A stretch of DNA of 64,000 nt, taken from the NCBI RefSeq assembly GCF_021044625.1, contig NZ_CP087999.1, positions 124,001 through 188,000 of the forward strand, written 5' to 3'. How positions within the stretch are numbered: the first letter of the stretch is position 1; each line of letters starts with the position of its first letter. The notes under the pieces are model-generated. The model worked only from the letters and a program-made list of their open reading frames with translations. It had not been told where the DNA came from and made no database searches. Position numbers and translations under genes: made by a program. The DNA is from Geomonas sp. RF6. Lineage in GTDB: Bacteria; Desulfobacterota; Desulfuromonadia; Geobacterales; Geobacteraceae. Of this stretch, positions 34,245 through 43,316 are shown piece by piece.

Positions 34245-37200
34245 CTGGCAATCGTCCTAGGTATCTGCGCCGGGACCGGCGCTGCACTCCCACCGCCCGC
34301 GCCGCTTTGTTTCAGGATCTCCACGATGCCGCTGAACTGGTAGTTGGCGCGTATGTAGCGCACACCCATCCGCTCCAGCGCCACCCGCTCACGAGGAAAA
34401 TCGTGCGAGTAGAAGGTGTGCCGCCCCCCCTGGAACTCCTTCAGAAAGGCCGGGAACGCTCCGGGGCCGTGGTACTGCCTGGTGAGCACAACGTCGCCGA
34501 TGTCGATCTGGAAGGTGACGTCCCCGCACGAGTCGCCGCTCCAGATAAAGGTTTTGGAAACCGGGTAGTTCAGGTTCTCCATGCTCTGCGCCCCGGAAGC
34601 GCACTGCAGCTCCAGATGGGTCCCCTGCGGCTTGACCCGGGCCTCCGGGTTCGCATCGGTGGGAAACCCCTTTATGGTCACCGGAGCGGTCGCCGGCTTC
34701 GCGGCAGGCGCCTGAGCCAGTGCCACCTTCGCCTTCGCCCCTTTCGAGAGGAAGGAGAAGAAGGAGGGCTCGAAACCGAGTGTGCCGCCGAGCGCGGTCT
34801 TAGAGTAGTAGCCGCGCGCCGGGGACCACCCCTGGAACGCCCCCAGCGAACCCACGAACTTCCACACCGGACCCTCCTGCGCCACGAGATACTGGAGCAT
34901 CTGCGGGTCCGTCGCCCCCTGCGCCTCCTTCAGGACCTGCTCCTCCCACTGGGTCTGCACCGCGCACGCTGCCTCCTTCTGTACGTAGTGCCACAGAAAG
35001 TGCAGCGGTCCCGACTGGAGCCTCGTGAATCCCTCGTCAGGATGCCCCCCCCCGATCTCCCCCTTCAGCCGCTGGGACGCGTCGTAGGCGAGGTAAAAGG
35101 GTGACTTGCTCACGGTGGCGTCCTCGGAGAAGACCTGGGAAGCCATCTGGAAAGCCTGGGTGCGGGAACGTGCCGCTGGCGCGATCGCCGAGAGCGCCCC
35201 CTGGTACTCCTGGACGGCTTTTGCAGCCGCCAGCCCTGACTGCGCGGTCGCGCTCCCGACCACCGGCTTGCCGATCAGATCGCCGACCTTCGCGGTGAGG
35301 TTCTTTCCCGCCTCCACACCCTTCGCCCCTCCGGAAGCGGCGGCCGAAGCGGCTTTCAGCAGCCGGTACTGAAAGATCTGCTGCAAAAGGGGGGGCATCG
35401 AGTCGGGAGGGCCAAACGCTTCCAGCTCGGCCGCCGCGCGGTTCAGGAAGGCGAAGTACGGGCCCTGCTCCGTCGCCATGACCTCGGCCACCGCCTTCCA
35501 TTCCCGGGCACCGTTCAGCCGCTCCTCCCCCTTCGGGAAGGCGGAGGCGAAACGCACCCATGAGGCGTAGCAGCTGTCGCGATACCAGCTCTGGAAGGAG
35601 CCCTCTTCCCGCTCGAAGATCCCCGGCTCAGGGTAGGCCCCCTTCAGCTCCTCAACGAACCCGAGCGCGGCATCACGCCCTTTCTTCGTGAAGGCCGGTG
35701 GGAGCACCACATCGTCTCCGGCCGGGCGCGACCCGCCCCAGAAGGACTGCAGCGTGAGGGGGGGCGCAATTCCCTGCCGGTTCACCCACTCCGGGAGCCA
35801 GCGCAGGGACGCCCCCTTCACCGCCACGATGTGCTTCAGGAGGGACTGCAGGACGGTGATCTCGCCGCTGATCTCCGCGCTGTCCCCGCGCCACAGGAGG
35901 TAGTTGAGATACTGGCTCCCGAAGCGGCGGCCGATGTCGCTCCCTTCCCCTTGCGGGAGGGAGGCGAAAACGTAGGAGGGAAGCGGCCGGGACGCCAGCT
36001 TCTCGAAAGCGGCGTTTTGCAGGCGCAGCTTCAGCAGGTTGATGCGCCTGGTAAGGTGCACCATGTACTGCCCCGCGACCTCGTCCGGGGTACCGGGGGT
36101 GAAGAGGGCGATGGAGTCCCCCATCGTCCTGTCGAAGGAGGCGAGGAAGCGCTCCCGGAACTGCCGGCAATACTTCGCCTTCAGCTCCCCTTCCACCTTC
36201 AGGCTCTCCACAAGCCAGAACCGGGGCACCCACCAGTCGCGGTTCTTCTCCTCCACGCTGATGATCATGCGCCGGTACTGCTCCATGATCCCCATATCGG
36301 CGACCAGCTCCCCTTTCAGCTCAGGGGTCCTCGCGATGACGCCGGAGGCGATCCGGATGGTGGACATGTTGCGCACGAAGGAGTAGCTCATCAGGCCGCA
36401 CAGGGCGATCCACACGACGATCCAGGAAGTCAGACCGAGGTTCCTCGTCAGCGCCTGCCACTGTATGGCGTGGCTCGTGGGAGCAAGGAGTGCACGGTCC
36501 GCCGGGAGCACCTTGTCGAAGAAGTCGTGCAGGAAGAGCCCATTGCTGGTCCCCGGGAGGACATCCTTCTCGGGGATGAGCCCGAGGTTCCCGAGGAAGT
36601 GGGAGAACGGTGTCCCCTCCTGCTTCCCGCTGGAGAAGTAAACCCCGCGCAGTACCGGCGTCTCCTGGTAGCGGTTCTCCTGGAAGGCGCCGCGCACGAA
36701 GGCCTCAAGCCCCGGTTTCACCCCCTGGAACTCGTCCGGGAAAAGGAGCGCTCCGGCCGGCAGCGGCCCCCTGTCGTGCTGGTGCAGCATGAGGATGCGC
36801 AGCCCTTTGAGGCGATCCGCCACACCGGAGAGCACCCCTTGCAGGAAAGCGGCGACGTCTCGCGTGAGCTCCCGGTTCACTGCACCCATCGGCTGGGCCA
36901 GAGCCTTTTCCGGAAGCCTCCCGGTGAATTGCGTCATCCCCTGGATCAGGTCGCACTTTGTGACCAGGAGGTACACCGGGAACCTTATCCCCAGAACCCG
37001 CATCAGCTCGTCCAGGCGGCGCCGCAGCTGCTGCCCGTCCTGCTCCAGCGTCTCCGGGGAAGCGGTGAGGAGCTTGTCCGCCGCAACCGTCATGATCAGG
37101 CCGTGGATCGGCTCCCGCCTGCGATACTTCACCAGCAGCGAAAGGAACTTCTGCCACTCATCGCCGTCGCGTCCGGAGTCCACCGGCAGCGCGTAACGCC

Positions 37201-37726
37201 CGGCGGTGTCGATGATGATCGACTGGTCGAAGAACCACCAGTCGCAGTTGCGGGTGCCGGAGATGCCGGAGGTGCGATGGACTTCGCCAAAGGGGGATAT
37301 CAGCTTCGCCGAGTTGAGCGCCGTAGTTTTCCCGGAGCCGCTCTCCCCCATCATGAGGTACCAGGGGAGGACGTAGAGGGGGTTCCCCTGCTTCTTGAGG
37401 TGCGAGCGGCGCACCGTGTCCACCGCCTCCTTCCAGCGCTGCTGCAGCTCCTTCCCCTGAGCCTGTTCCGCGGCGGCGAGCGACGCCATCCGCTCGTTGT
37501 CCTGCTCGATGACCTGCTGGACAAACTGCTGCTCCCGGCGGCGGGTCAGGAGCCGCTTCAGGAAAAAGAGCCCGGCCAGGAGCCCCACGGCGGCAAGGAC
37601 AAGGAAGAGACCCACCCACCACGGCCAGCTCATGAAGAACGTGACCCCGAACAGAAGGAGCACCACGAGGGCCGCCAGGGTTAGAAAGAGAAGGTATTTC
37701 GCAATCTTCAGCAAGGTGTCTTTCAC
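34232..37726 (-). CDS. tssM: TssM (IcmF), T6SS inner-membrane complex ATPase-like protein
   Basis: 1164 residues. Two N-terminal membrane helices (FLTLAALVVLLLFGVTFF and WWVGLFLVLAAVGLLAGLFF) are followed by a cytoplasmic NTPase domain with intact Walker A GESGSGKT and DWWFFDQSIIIDTAGRYALP. A third helix follows (WIVVWIALCGLMSYSFV), then a long periplasmic region ending in the TssJ-interacting C-terminus. It forms the trans-envelope channel with TssL and TssJ. The start is a GTG with GAGG six bases upstream, 12 bases after tssL. An Ala-rich insertion around 750-850 makes the periplasmic part somewhat low in complexity. Confidence 0.96.
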   Translation of the reverse strand: MKDTLLKIAKYLLFLTLAALVVLLLFGVTFFMSWPWWVGLFLVLAAVGLLAGLFFLKRLLTRRREQQFVQQVIEQDNERMASLAAAEQAQGKELQQRWKEAVDTVRRSHLKKQGNPLYVLPWYLMMGESGSGKTTALNSAKLISPFGEVHRTSGISGTRNCDWWFFDQSIIIDTAGRYALPVDSGRDGDEWQKFLSLLVKYRRREPIHGLIMTVAADKLLTASPETLEQDGQQLRRRLDELMRVLGIRFPVYLLVTKCDLIQGMTQFTGRLPEKALAQPMGAVNRELTRDVAAFLQGVLSGVADRLKGLRILMLHQHDRGPLPAGALLFPDEFQGVKPGLEAFVRGAFQENRYQETPVLRGVYFSSGKQEGTPFSHFLGNLGLIPEKDVLPGTSNGLFLHDFFDKVLPADRALLAPTSHAIQWQALTRNLGLTSWIVVWIALCGLMSYSFVRNMSTIRIASGVIARTPELKGELVADMGIMEQYRRMIISVEEKNRDWWVPRFWLVESLKVEGELKAKYCRQFRERFLASFDRTMGDSIALFTPGTPDEVAGQYMVHLTRRINLLKLRLQNAAFEKLASRPLPSYVFASLPQGEGSDIGRRFGSQYLNYLLWRGDSAEISGEITVLQSLLKHIVAVKGASLRWLPEWVNRQGIAPPLTLQSFWGGSRPAGDDVVLPPAFTKKGRDAALGFVEELKGAYPEPGIFEREEGSFQSWYRDSCYASWVRFASAFPKGEERLNGAREWKAVAEVMATEQGPYFAFLNRAAAELEAFGPPDSMPPLLQQIFQYRLLKAASAAASGGAKGVEAGKNLTAKVGDLIGKPVVGSATAQSGLAAAKAVQEYQGALSAIAPAARSRTQAFQMASQVFSEDATVSKSPFYLAYDASQRLKGEIGGGHPDEGFTRLQSGPLHFLWHYVQKEAACAVQTQWEEQVLKEAQGATDPQMLQYLVAQEGPVWKFVGSLGAFQGWSPARGYYSKTALGGTLGFEPSFFSFLSKGAKAKVALAQAPAAKPATAPVTIKGFPTDANPEARVKPQGTHLELQCASGAQSMENLNYPVSKTFIWSGDSCGDVTFQIDIGDVVLTRQYHGPGAFPAFLKEFQGGRHTFYSHDFPRERVALERMGVRYIRANYQFSGIVEILKQSGAGGGSAAPVPAQIPRTIARCWD

Positions 37727-37738
37727 GGAAGACCTCGA

Positions 37739-38392
37739 TCAGAAGAGCCTGCCAGCGACGCTGGAGAGGGTGAAGCGGTAGATGAGCAGCAAGAGCACGA
37801 AAAGGAGTAGCGGCGCCCCGAGTGCCGCGGCGGTGACCCAGGTGAACCTGCGGCACGCCTGAGGCATTTCCGGCCCCTTCTCGGGGAAGGCCTCCGGGAA
37901 GAGGGTCCCGTGCTCCAGCACAGACGGAGAGGTGCCGGCGAGTATCTTCAGATTGGAGGAGCGCAGCTGGTCCAGAAGAAAGTCGTCGCCCGGGTTGATG
38001 AAGCGCCCGCGAAAGCCGAGGGAGAGGCAGACATAGTAGACCTCGCGCACCTCGCGCTGGTCGAGGCCGAGCAGGTTCAGCTTTTCAAATGCCTCCACAC
38101 CAGCGTCCGTCGTGTTGTAGTACTGGCGCTGCAGCTGCTCGCGCTGCCAAAGGTTGCGCTCCTTCCAGGCCGAAGCCAGAAGCACCTCGTCGACCCAGGC
38201 GCAGACGATGAAGCGCGCCAGGTCGTAATCAAGGTCGGAGCAGAAATCCTCCTTGAGCCACCTCTCGCTCTGGGAGAGGAGCCGCTGGATGTCGCCCCGC
38301 ACCTGCTGGTACGGGGGCTGGTTCTTCTCGACGCCGTTGCGGAAGAGGACCACGTAGCCGATGAGCGGTATGAAACTGTCGACCAGACGCAT
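37739..38392 (-). CDS. tssL: TssL (DotU/IcmH), T6SS inner-membrane protein
   Basis: 217 residues. It has the DotU cytoplasmic hook domain (DIQRLLSQSERWLKEDFCSDLDYDLARFIVCAWVDEVLLASAWKERNLWQREQLQRQYY) and one C-terminal membrane anchor (AAALGAPLLLFVLLLLIYRF). It is the short form and lacks the OmpA-like peptidoglycan-binding extension seen in some TssL proteins. Another protein must therefore tether the complex to the cell wall; envelope proteins encoded upstream in this cluster are candidates. TssL joins TssM in the membrane complex and contacts the baseplate through TssK. Confidence 0.95.
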   Translation of the reverse strand: MRLVDSFIPLIGYVVLFRNGVEKNQPPYQQVRGDIQRLLSQSERWLKEDFCSDLDYDLARFIVCAWVDEVLLASAWKERNLWQREQLQRQYYNTTDAGVEAFEKLNLLGLDQREVREVYYVCLSLGFRGRFINPGDDFLLDQLRSSNLKILAGTSPSVLEHGTLFPEAFPEKGPEMPQACRRFTWVTAAALGAPLLLFVLLLLIYRFTLSSVAGRLF

Positions 38393-38438
38393 GACAGACT
38401 CCGTTCGGTGCTGCCGGTAATGACACGCTTTCCTTCTT

Positions 38439-39833
38439 CTACGACCTCCCCACGATCATGAGCTCGACTTCCAGGTCCTCCGGCGCGTTGTCCCAGTAGA
38501 GGGCAAGGTTGTGCCCCTTCTCCACCAGGGCCCACTGCTCGGAGTGGCCGTCCACCTGGAAGTAGAGGGAGAAGGCGCGACGCGGCAGCTCCTGCGGCGG
38601 GGTGGGGAGGTGCTGCAGCCCGATCCCCGGGAGGGCCCGGGCGATGAGGAGCGGCAGGCGCTCCCGGGAGCTCAGCTTTGCCAGCGCCTCCAGCGTCGGC
38701 ACCACCGCTTTCGGATCACCCTCTGTCCTGAAGACGAGGTAGTAGCGGTTGCGGTGCTCGAAGTGGGCAGGCTTGAGCTCGGCGGCGAAGTAGGTGCCGT
38801 CGTACAAAAGCGGGATCACGTATTCCGGACCGGCCGTAATCTCGTCCAGGAGCTTCAGGATCAAGAGATGCGCCGCGGCGAAAGACTCCCCGAGCCGGGT
38901 GTGGTCGTAGTCGGGAAGGAGCGGCGTGTTGTCCGCGGCAGATTCCCCGAGGGCCGTTACCGTCTCGGAGAAGGAGGAGAGCTCCCCTATGAGCTGCCTG
39001 AGCGCCCCGTACACAAACCACGGGTGCACCTGCCGCGCCTCCGTGTAGTGGTATAAAAGGGGGACGAAGCGGTTCAGGGAGCGCAGCGCCAGGAGGTACA
39101 CCACATCGCGGGACCCGAACTCGGCGGTCTGCACACCGCGCTGCCGCTTGTACCCCTCGAGCTGACGGCTGCGCGAGGCGATCTGGTCCCGGATCTCCTT
39201 CACCAGGGCATAGAGGAGCTGTGAGCTCCCGAGGGTGAGCGCTGGGGGGATGAACGCCGCGGAGAGCTCGACACCGTCCGGGGTCCGCTCCAGCTGGGCC
39301 ACCGGTATGAGCTGGTACTCTCCCGCCATGTCGGTCTCGCTCTCCCAGAATACCTTCAGGAGGTACTTGAGCCTCTTCACCTCCCCCTCCGGCCCTCCTG
39401 CGTGCAGATCGACCGTCTCCTCCTCTCCGGCTGTGGAAACGAAGCGGGTGGAGATCCGCGACAGGTTCCCGGTTTCCTCCAGCGCCGTCACGTTTGAGCC
39501 CGCATCGTTCCATTTGGCAATACCAAGGTACACGGTGAACGGCTTCCCCCCCGCGACCCAGCTCTCCTCGAAGGTGCGCGACTCCAGCACCGCATTGCCG
39601 GGGTAGGAGACGTGCGCGCCGTCGGGAAAGAGGAAGGTGCCGCGGGAGAGCTGGAAGGAGCTGGTCCCCAGCGCAGCCTTCTGCACTGTGATCTCGTACA
39701 CTCCCCAGAAGTGCGGGGAATGGTACTTCCGGTACGGGATGAAGAGTGACTCCACGTACCGGTCCGAGAGCTGGAAGTGCTGCGGCTGCAGGAAGAGTCC
39801 CTGGTGCCAGAACAAGGGGTGCTGGATTTCCAT
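38439..39833 (-). CDS. tssK: TssK, T6SS baseplate-to-membrane connector
   Basis: 464 residues beginning MEIQHPLFWHQGLFLQPQHFQLSDRY, the standard TssK start, with WGVYEITVQKAAL, VFWESETDMAGEYQLIPVAQLERTPDG and a C-terminal domain ending in DNAPEDLEVELMIVG. The protein is related to phage receptor-binding proteins and connects the baseplate to TssL/TssM. Its ATG overlaps the tssJ stop by one base (TAATG). Confidence 0.96.
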   Translation of the reverse strand: MEIQHPLFWHQGLFLQPQHFQLSDRYVESLFIPYRKYHSPHFWGVYEITVQKAALGTSSFQLSRGTFLFPDGAHVSYPGNAVLESRTFEESWVAGGKPFTVYLGIAKWNDAGSNVTALEETGNLSRISTRFVSTAGEEETVDLHAGGPEGEVKRLKYLLKVFWESETDMAGEYQLIPVAQLERTPDGVELSAAFIPPALTLGSSQLLYALVKEIRDQIASRSRQLEGYKRQRGVQTAEFGSRDVVYLLALRSLNRFVPLLYHYTEARQVHPWFVYGALRQLIGELSSFSETVTALGESAADNTPLLPDYDHTRLGESFAAAHLLILKLLDEITAGPEYVIPLLYDGTYFAAELKPAHFEHRNRYYLVFRTEGDPKAVVPTLEALAKLSSRERLPLLIARALPGIGLQHLPTPPQELPRRAFSLYFQVDGHSEQWALVEKGHNLALYWDNAPEDLEVELMIVGRS

Positions 39834-40492
39834 TATTCCACCGTCACGTTGTCGATTTCGTATGGTCCGAGCTCTATGCTGATCGTGTTGCCGGAAAAGT
39901 CGCCCTTTGCGACCGCCAGCGGGGCGAGATGCGACATCTTCTCCGTCCCGGTGCCGTAGTAGCCGCCGGTGACGCCGATGAAGCGCGCCCCTTCCGCGCG
40001 GTCGCGGGTCTCCTGGATCTCCTGCCCCGGCTGCACCACCAACCTCTTCGCGTTCGCCACCGACGAGTCAAAGCGCGAGCATTGCAGGAGTTTCGCCACC
40101 CCTCCCTTCTCCTCTGCCAGCTGGTTGAAGGTATTGGGGTCCTTCAGCTGGTAGACGCACAGGTACAGGGCGTGGGCGTTGTTGCCGTAGCGGTTCAGCT
40201 GCGGGTCCCCCTTGATGCGGAAGGTGATGTCGTCCTTCTTGTAGGTCACCCTGCCGCTCTCCACCTTGGCGATGTCGGTGACCGTTGCCGGGCGGGACGG
40301 TGGGGCTTCAGCGGCCGGCCGCGCTACCTGCTGCACAGGCGGGAAGAGGGGCTGAGACGAAACCTGCACCCGTTCCTGCCCCGCGCCGAACTCCAGCGGC
40401 CTCACCTCCGGCTTCTTCCAGAAGGGGACGGTGGAGCAGGCCGCGCACTGCAGGAGAGGGAGGCAGCAAAGGATCAGGGGGAGCTTCTTCAT
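39833..40492 (-). CDS. tssJ: TssJ (VasD/SciN), T6SS outer-membrane lipoprotein
   Basis: 219 residues. A signal peptide with lipobox LLQCAAC (acylated Cys either of the two) is followed by a Pro/Gln-rich linker of about 60 residues. The TssJ beta-sandwich then follows (LYLCVYQLKDPNTFNQLAEEKGGVAKLLQCSRFDSSVANAKRLVVQPGQE, IGVTGGYY). The linker is longer than in well-known TssJ proteins. It anchors the TssM periplasmic end at the outer membrane. GGAGGGAGGGAAGGCA precedes ATG 40492, and the start overlaps the previous stop by four bases. Confidence 0.93.
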   Translation of the reverse strand: MKKLPLILCCLPLLQCAACSTVPFWKKPEVRPLEFGAGQERVQVSSQPLFPPVQQVARPAAEAPPSRPATVTDIAKVESGRVTYKKDDITFRIKGDPQLNRYGNNAHALYLCVYQLKDPNTFNQLAEEKGGVAKLLQCSRFDSSVANAKRLVVQPGQEIQETRDRAEGARFIGVTGGYYGTGTEKMSHLAPLAVAKGDFSGNTISIELGPYEIDNVTVE

Positions 40493-41223
40493 TGCCTTCC
40501 CTCCCTCCCCTGCAGGTCGCGCCGGCACTCTTTCTCGAATTCCCTGAGAAGCCGCTCCCTCCACTCTCCGGAGTCGAACCAGCGCCGGCAGCGCCGGTGC
40601 CGCTCCGCCGCCTGCTCGAAAAGCTCTGCCTTGCGCAACGGGCGAAATTTCAGTGGGGTCCCGTTCGCCTCCCGCTCGGGGTCGAGCTCGCCCAGGAGCT
40701 CGGAAAGAACCGTTGCAGCGGCTGACTGGAAGGATTCGTGCGCTGCGAGGAAGGCGCTCCGGATACGCTCCAGGTACTCCCGGATCGGCAGGTCCCCCCC
40801 GTCTTTCAGATTGGAGCCGATTACCTTGCGTATCGTCTCCAGCTCAGGGGACTGCCCCAGGAGCGTTACGTTGATCACTGAAACTATCTGGTTCAGCGAG
40901 TCGAAGAGGGCGTCCAGGGAGGCGGCGAACTTCTCCGCCAGAATCTCCGGTGGCAGCCCCTCCGCCGCGTCGGCCCCGCCGAGAAAGCGGGAGACCAGGT
41001 GCCCGATCTCCTGCATCGCGGCAGGGTGTGCGGAGGGGAGCGCCGGCGCCGGAGTCAGCCCCAGTTCGGCTGCGAGTTCCTCGAGGCGCTCCAGACGCTG
41101 CTTCGGCGCAAGGGGTAAGAGCTCCCCCTCGAGCCAGCGCTCCACTTCCCTCTCTGGGTCGGCCCCGCCGAGGGCGGCAACTCCACGCATCCTCTGGGCC
41201 ATCTTCCGCGCCGGCAGCGACAT
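40489..41223 (-). CDS. T6SS-associated cytoplasmic protein resembling the TagH C-terminal domain
   Basis: 244 residues, largely helical, no membrane segment or FHA domain. The segment from about 80 to 185 (FAASLDALFDSLNQIVSVINVTLLG, then IREYLERIRSAFLAAHESFQSAAATVLSELLGELDPE) resembles the helical C-terminal region of TagH/Fha proteins, where it follows an FHA domain. Here the FHA domains are on a separate protein two genes upstream. The pair may therefore be a split version of TagH. GGGAGGGGGAG precedes ATG 41223. The similarity is by eye and modest. Confidence 0.55.
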   Translation of the reverse strand: MSLPARKMAQRMRGVAALGGADPEREVERWLEGELLPLAPKQRLERLEELAAELGLTPAPALPSAHPAAMQEIGHLVSRFLGGADAAEGLPPEILAEKFAASLDALFDSLNQIVSVINVTLLGQSPELETIRKVIGSNLKDGGDLPIREYLERIRSAFLAAHESFQSAAATVLSELLGELDPEREANGTPLKFRPLRKAELFEQAAERHRRCRRWFDSGEWRERLLREFEKECRRDLQGREGRQ

Positions 41224-41233
41224 CTCCCCCTCC

Positions 41234-43306
41234 CTACCTGTTGAAGCCGCTCGGGCGTCTCGGAACATTCAGCACGACCGTCTCACCCAAGGCCGCGTCC
41301 TCATCGACACGAAACGCAGCCTCGGGCTCGACGGGGAGTACCGGCTGTGCCATACCGGGGCGAAGAAGCACCGTCTCCAGGATCGCATCGTCCGGGTCTT
41401 GAGCGCTCTGGGGTTGGAAGCAGGTACTCAGATGCGGGGTCAGGAGCACCGTCTCGCAGAGCGCTTCGTCCGCCTCCGGCACCGGTGAGGTCCCGGAGAG
41501 GTGAGGGGACAGCACCTCGTCCAGCGACTCGGAGGCGGCAGGGCAGTACGGCCAGGCGTCCCCAGGGGTAAGGAGAACCGTCTCGGTAACCGCAGCGTCA
41601 GTGTCGTATGCCGCGGGAGAGGGGTGAAGCCGCTCCGGGCTTAGTATCACCGTTTCAGCCTCGTCCTCATCGGGTTCTGCGGCAGTGGGGGCTGCGGGAG
41701 CTGGTCCGTTCGCTGCCGCCATCTCTGCGCGGACCTTTTCAATCTGCCGGGCAACGACCGAGGAGAGCACAGAGGAATACTCCCCCCGGACCTCATCCCG
41801 CGGCTGCGCAGCGGCAAAGAGCTCCATCTTGATCTCGTCCAGAAGCCGGTCCAGCTGTTCGGGCATCGCCTCCGGCTGGACTCTGCCCCCGAGGGCGGCC
41901 CCTCGCAGGAAATGGTGACCGACAGCACACGCCTTCTCCCAAGGTGGAAGCCACTCCCGGGGCACGGTCGACTCCGCCGGATACCAGAAGAGGTTTTCCG
42001 GCACAGCGAGGCGCTCCAGGGCACCCCCCTCCTCCGGGGAGAGTTCCCCGCGCAGGAGCGCGAGCCGGTCTGCCACAGCGTGCAGTACCTCGTGGCGGCG
42101 CACCGTCTTGTTGCAGAGCAGGCTCTGGAACCAGAAGAGCCCGAGGCGGGCAACATGGTCGGACGAGGGGAGACCTGAAGAAAGGGTGGCGCGAGGGGAG
42201 ACGTCCTCGATCAACTGCACCGAGAAGTTCCAGCACAGCGGGAGGACCCCACCTGTGACAAGCCGCACCCAGGCCCGGTCACCGTCCACCGTCGCCGCCA
42301 GCCGCCCGTCCGGTAGGAAAGTGCGCCTCAGCACCTCAGTGAGGAAAGAGAGCTTGAGAAAAAGCACCTCCAGGAAGAGACGCGGGTCATTTTGCGGCAG
42401 GAGGGTGCGGCGCCGCTCCCCCCACAGCGCGCGCTGGAGAACGCGGGGATCGGGCACCGCCTCGGAGGCGACTTCCTGCACCGGGGCACCGGCCGCCAGC
42501 GCCAGGAAGTCCCGGCCGCGCATCATCGGTGCCTCGTGGATGCGCAGGTAGAAAGGGTAAAAGGAAACGGGGGTGATGCGGGAGCGGGCCTGCCGCGGCG
42601 CGCCGTAGCAGGAGTCCCGCTCGGGGCAGCGCACGCAGGGAAAATCCCCCTCCGGGTCCATGATCTCCTCCACAAGGGCGAAGCGCTCGATGAGATCCCA
42701 GCGGTCCTTCACCGACACCGGGTCGTCGTGGTCCCGCTCGTAAAGGTAGAACTCAGGAACGCCGTGGGCGCAGCACGGCTCGCAGTAGAGGTATCTTTTC
42801 GCCGTGGTGCCATAGGGGGCGAGGCGGGCGGAGGCGAGCACGGCCTCGTCCGTGCACAGCGTGAGGGGAAGGCCGCAGGTGGTGCAGACGGGGTGAAAAA
42901 ACAGCTTCCTCTGCCGGCAGTATAAAAGGGAGGCCTGCGGAGCGGGCCGGCCGGCACCGTCAATAAGGGAGCCAAGCTTTACCCCGGTCTCCTCCTCCGC
43001 TGCACCCGCCACCTGCCAGGCCGCGTCTACATCGCGGTTGGTAACCGGGCGTAGGGCGTCGCCGCGCAGCGTGTAGCGGTCCTTCTGGACCTGGAGAAAG
43101 ACCCTCTTCAACTCACTGGCGGCATCGGTGACGAAGGCGCCTTCCAGCAGGCGTGTGAAGGGGGATGACTCCTCGACAACGGCGAAGGGGAACGCCTCAT
43201 CGCCGGCGCTTTCGCAGATGACGAGCTTTACCCCCTGTGCCCCCGAGGGGGGATGGAGGTACGGCAGCAGGGAGGGGAGATCGGTTGATTTTGTTGTCGT
43301 AGTCAT
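41234..43306 (-). CDS. Large T6SS-associated protein with cysteine clusters and a C-terminal ETV-repeat tail
   Basis: 690 residues, no signal peptide, no family recognised. Three cysteine clusters (CTTCGLPLTLC, CEPCC, CVRCPERDSC) between about residues 140 and 230 suggest metal binding. Residues about 530-690 are disordered-looking and carry five copies of an ETV[IVL]L motif at about 551, 575, 618, 644 and 675, each preceded by an acidic stretch, plus a degenerate LDEVLSP near 595. The repeats look like phosphothreonine docking sites. The gene sits 10 bases after a tandem-FHA gene and downstream of the Ser/Thr kinase. GAGGGGGCTCC precedes the ATG. A phospho-regulated scaffold is the working idea. 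Confidence 0.7.
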   Translation of the reverse strand: MTTTTKSTDLPSLLPYLHPPSGAQGVKLVICESAGDEAFPFAVVEESSPFTRLLEGAFVTDAASELKRVFLQVQKDRYTLRGDALRPVTNRDVDAAWQVAGAAEEETGVKLGSLIDGAGRPAPQASLLYCRQRKLFFHPVCTTCGLPLTLCTDEAVLASARLAPYGTTAKRYLYCEPCCAHGVPEFYLYERDHDDPVSVKDRWDLIERFALVEEIMDPEGDFPCVRCPERDSCYGAPRQARSRITPVSFYPFYLRIHEAPMMRGRDFLALAAGAPVQEVASEAVPDPRVLQRALWGERRRTLLPQNDPRLFLEVLFLKLSFLTEVLRRTFLPDGRLAATVDGDRAWVRLVTGGVLPLCWNFSVQLIEDVSPRATLSSGLPSSDHVARLGLFWFQSLLCNKTVRRHEVLHAVADRLALLRGELSPEEGGALERLAVPENLFWYPAESTVPREWLPPWEKACAVGHHFLRGAALGGRVQPEAMPEQLDRLLDEIKMELFAAAQPRDEVRGEYSSVLSSVVARQIEKVRAEMAAANGPAPAAPTAAEPDEDEAETVILSPERLHPSPAAYDTDAAVTETVLLTPGDAWPYCPAASESLDEVLSPHLSGTSPVPEADEALCETVLLTPHLSTCFQPQSAQDPDDAILETVLLRPGMAQPVLPVEPEAAFRVDEDAALGETVVLNVPRRPSGFNR

Positions 43307-43316
43307 GGAGCCCCCT

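Noticed and set aside
35831-37684. 617-codon plus-strand open frame opposite tssM
   Set aside because: Antisense shadow of tssM; composition and position give no support for a gene.
39746-41488. 580-codon plus-strand open frame across tssK-tssJ-41223
   Set aside because: It spans several confidently assigned minus-strand genes and their overlaps, so it is a chance open frame.
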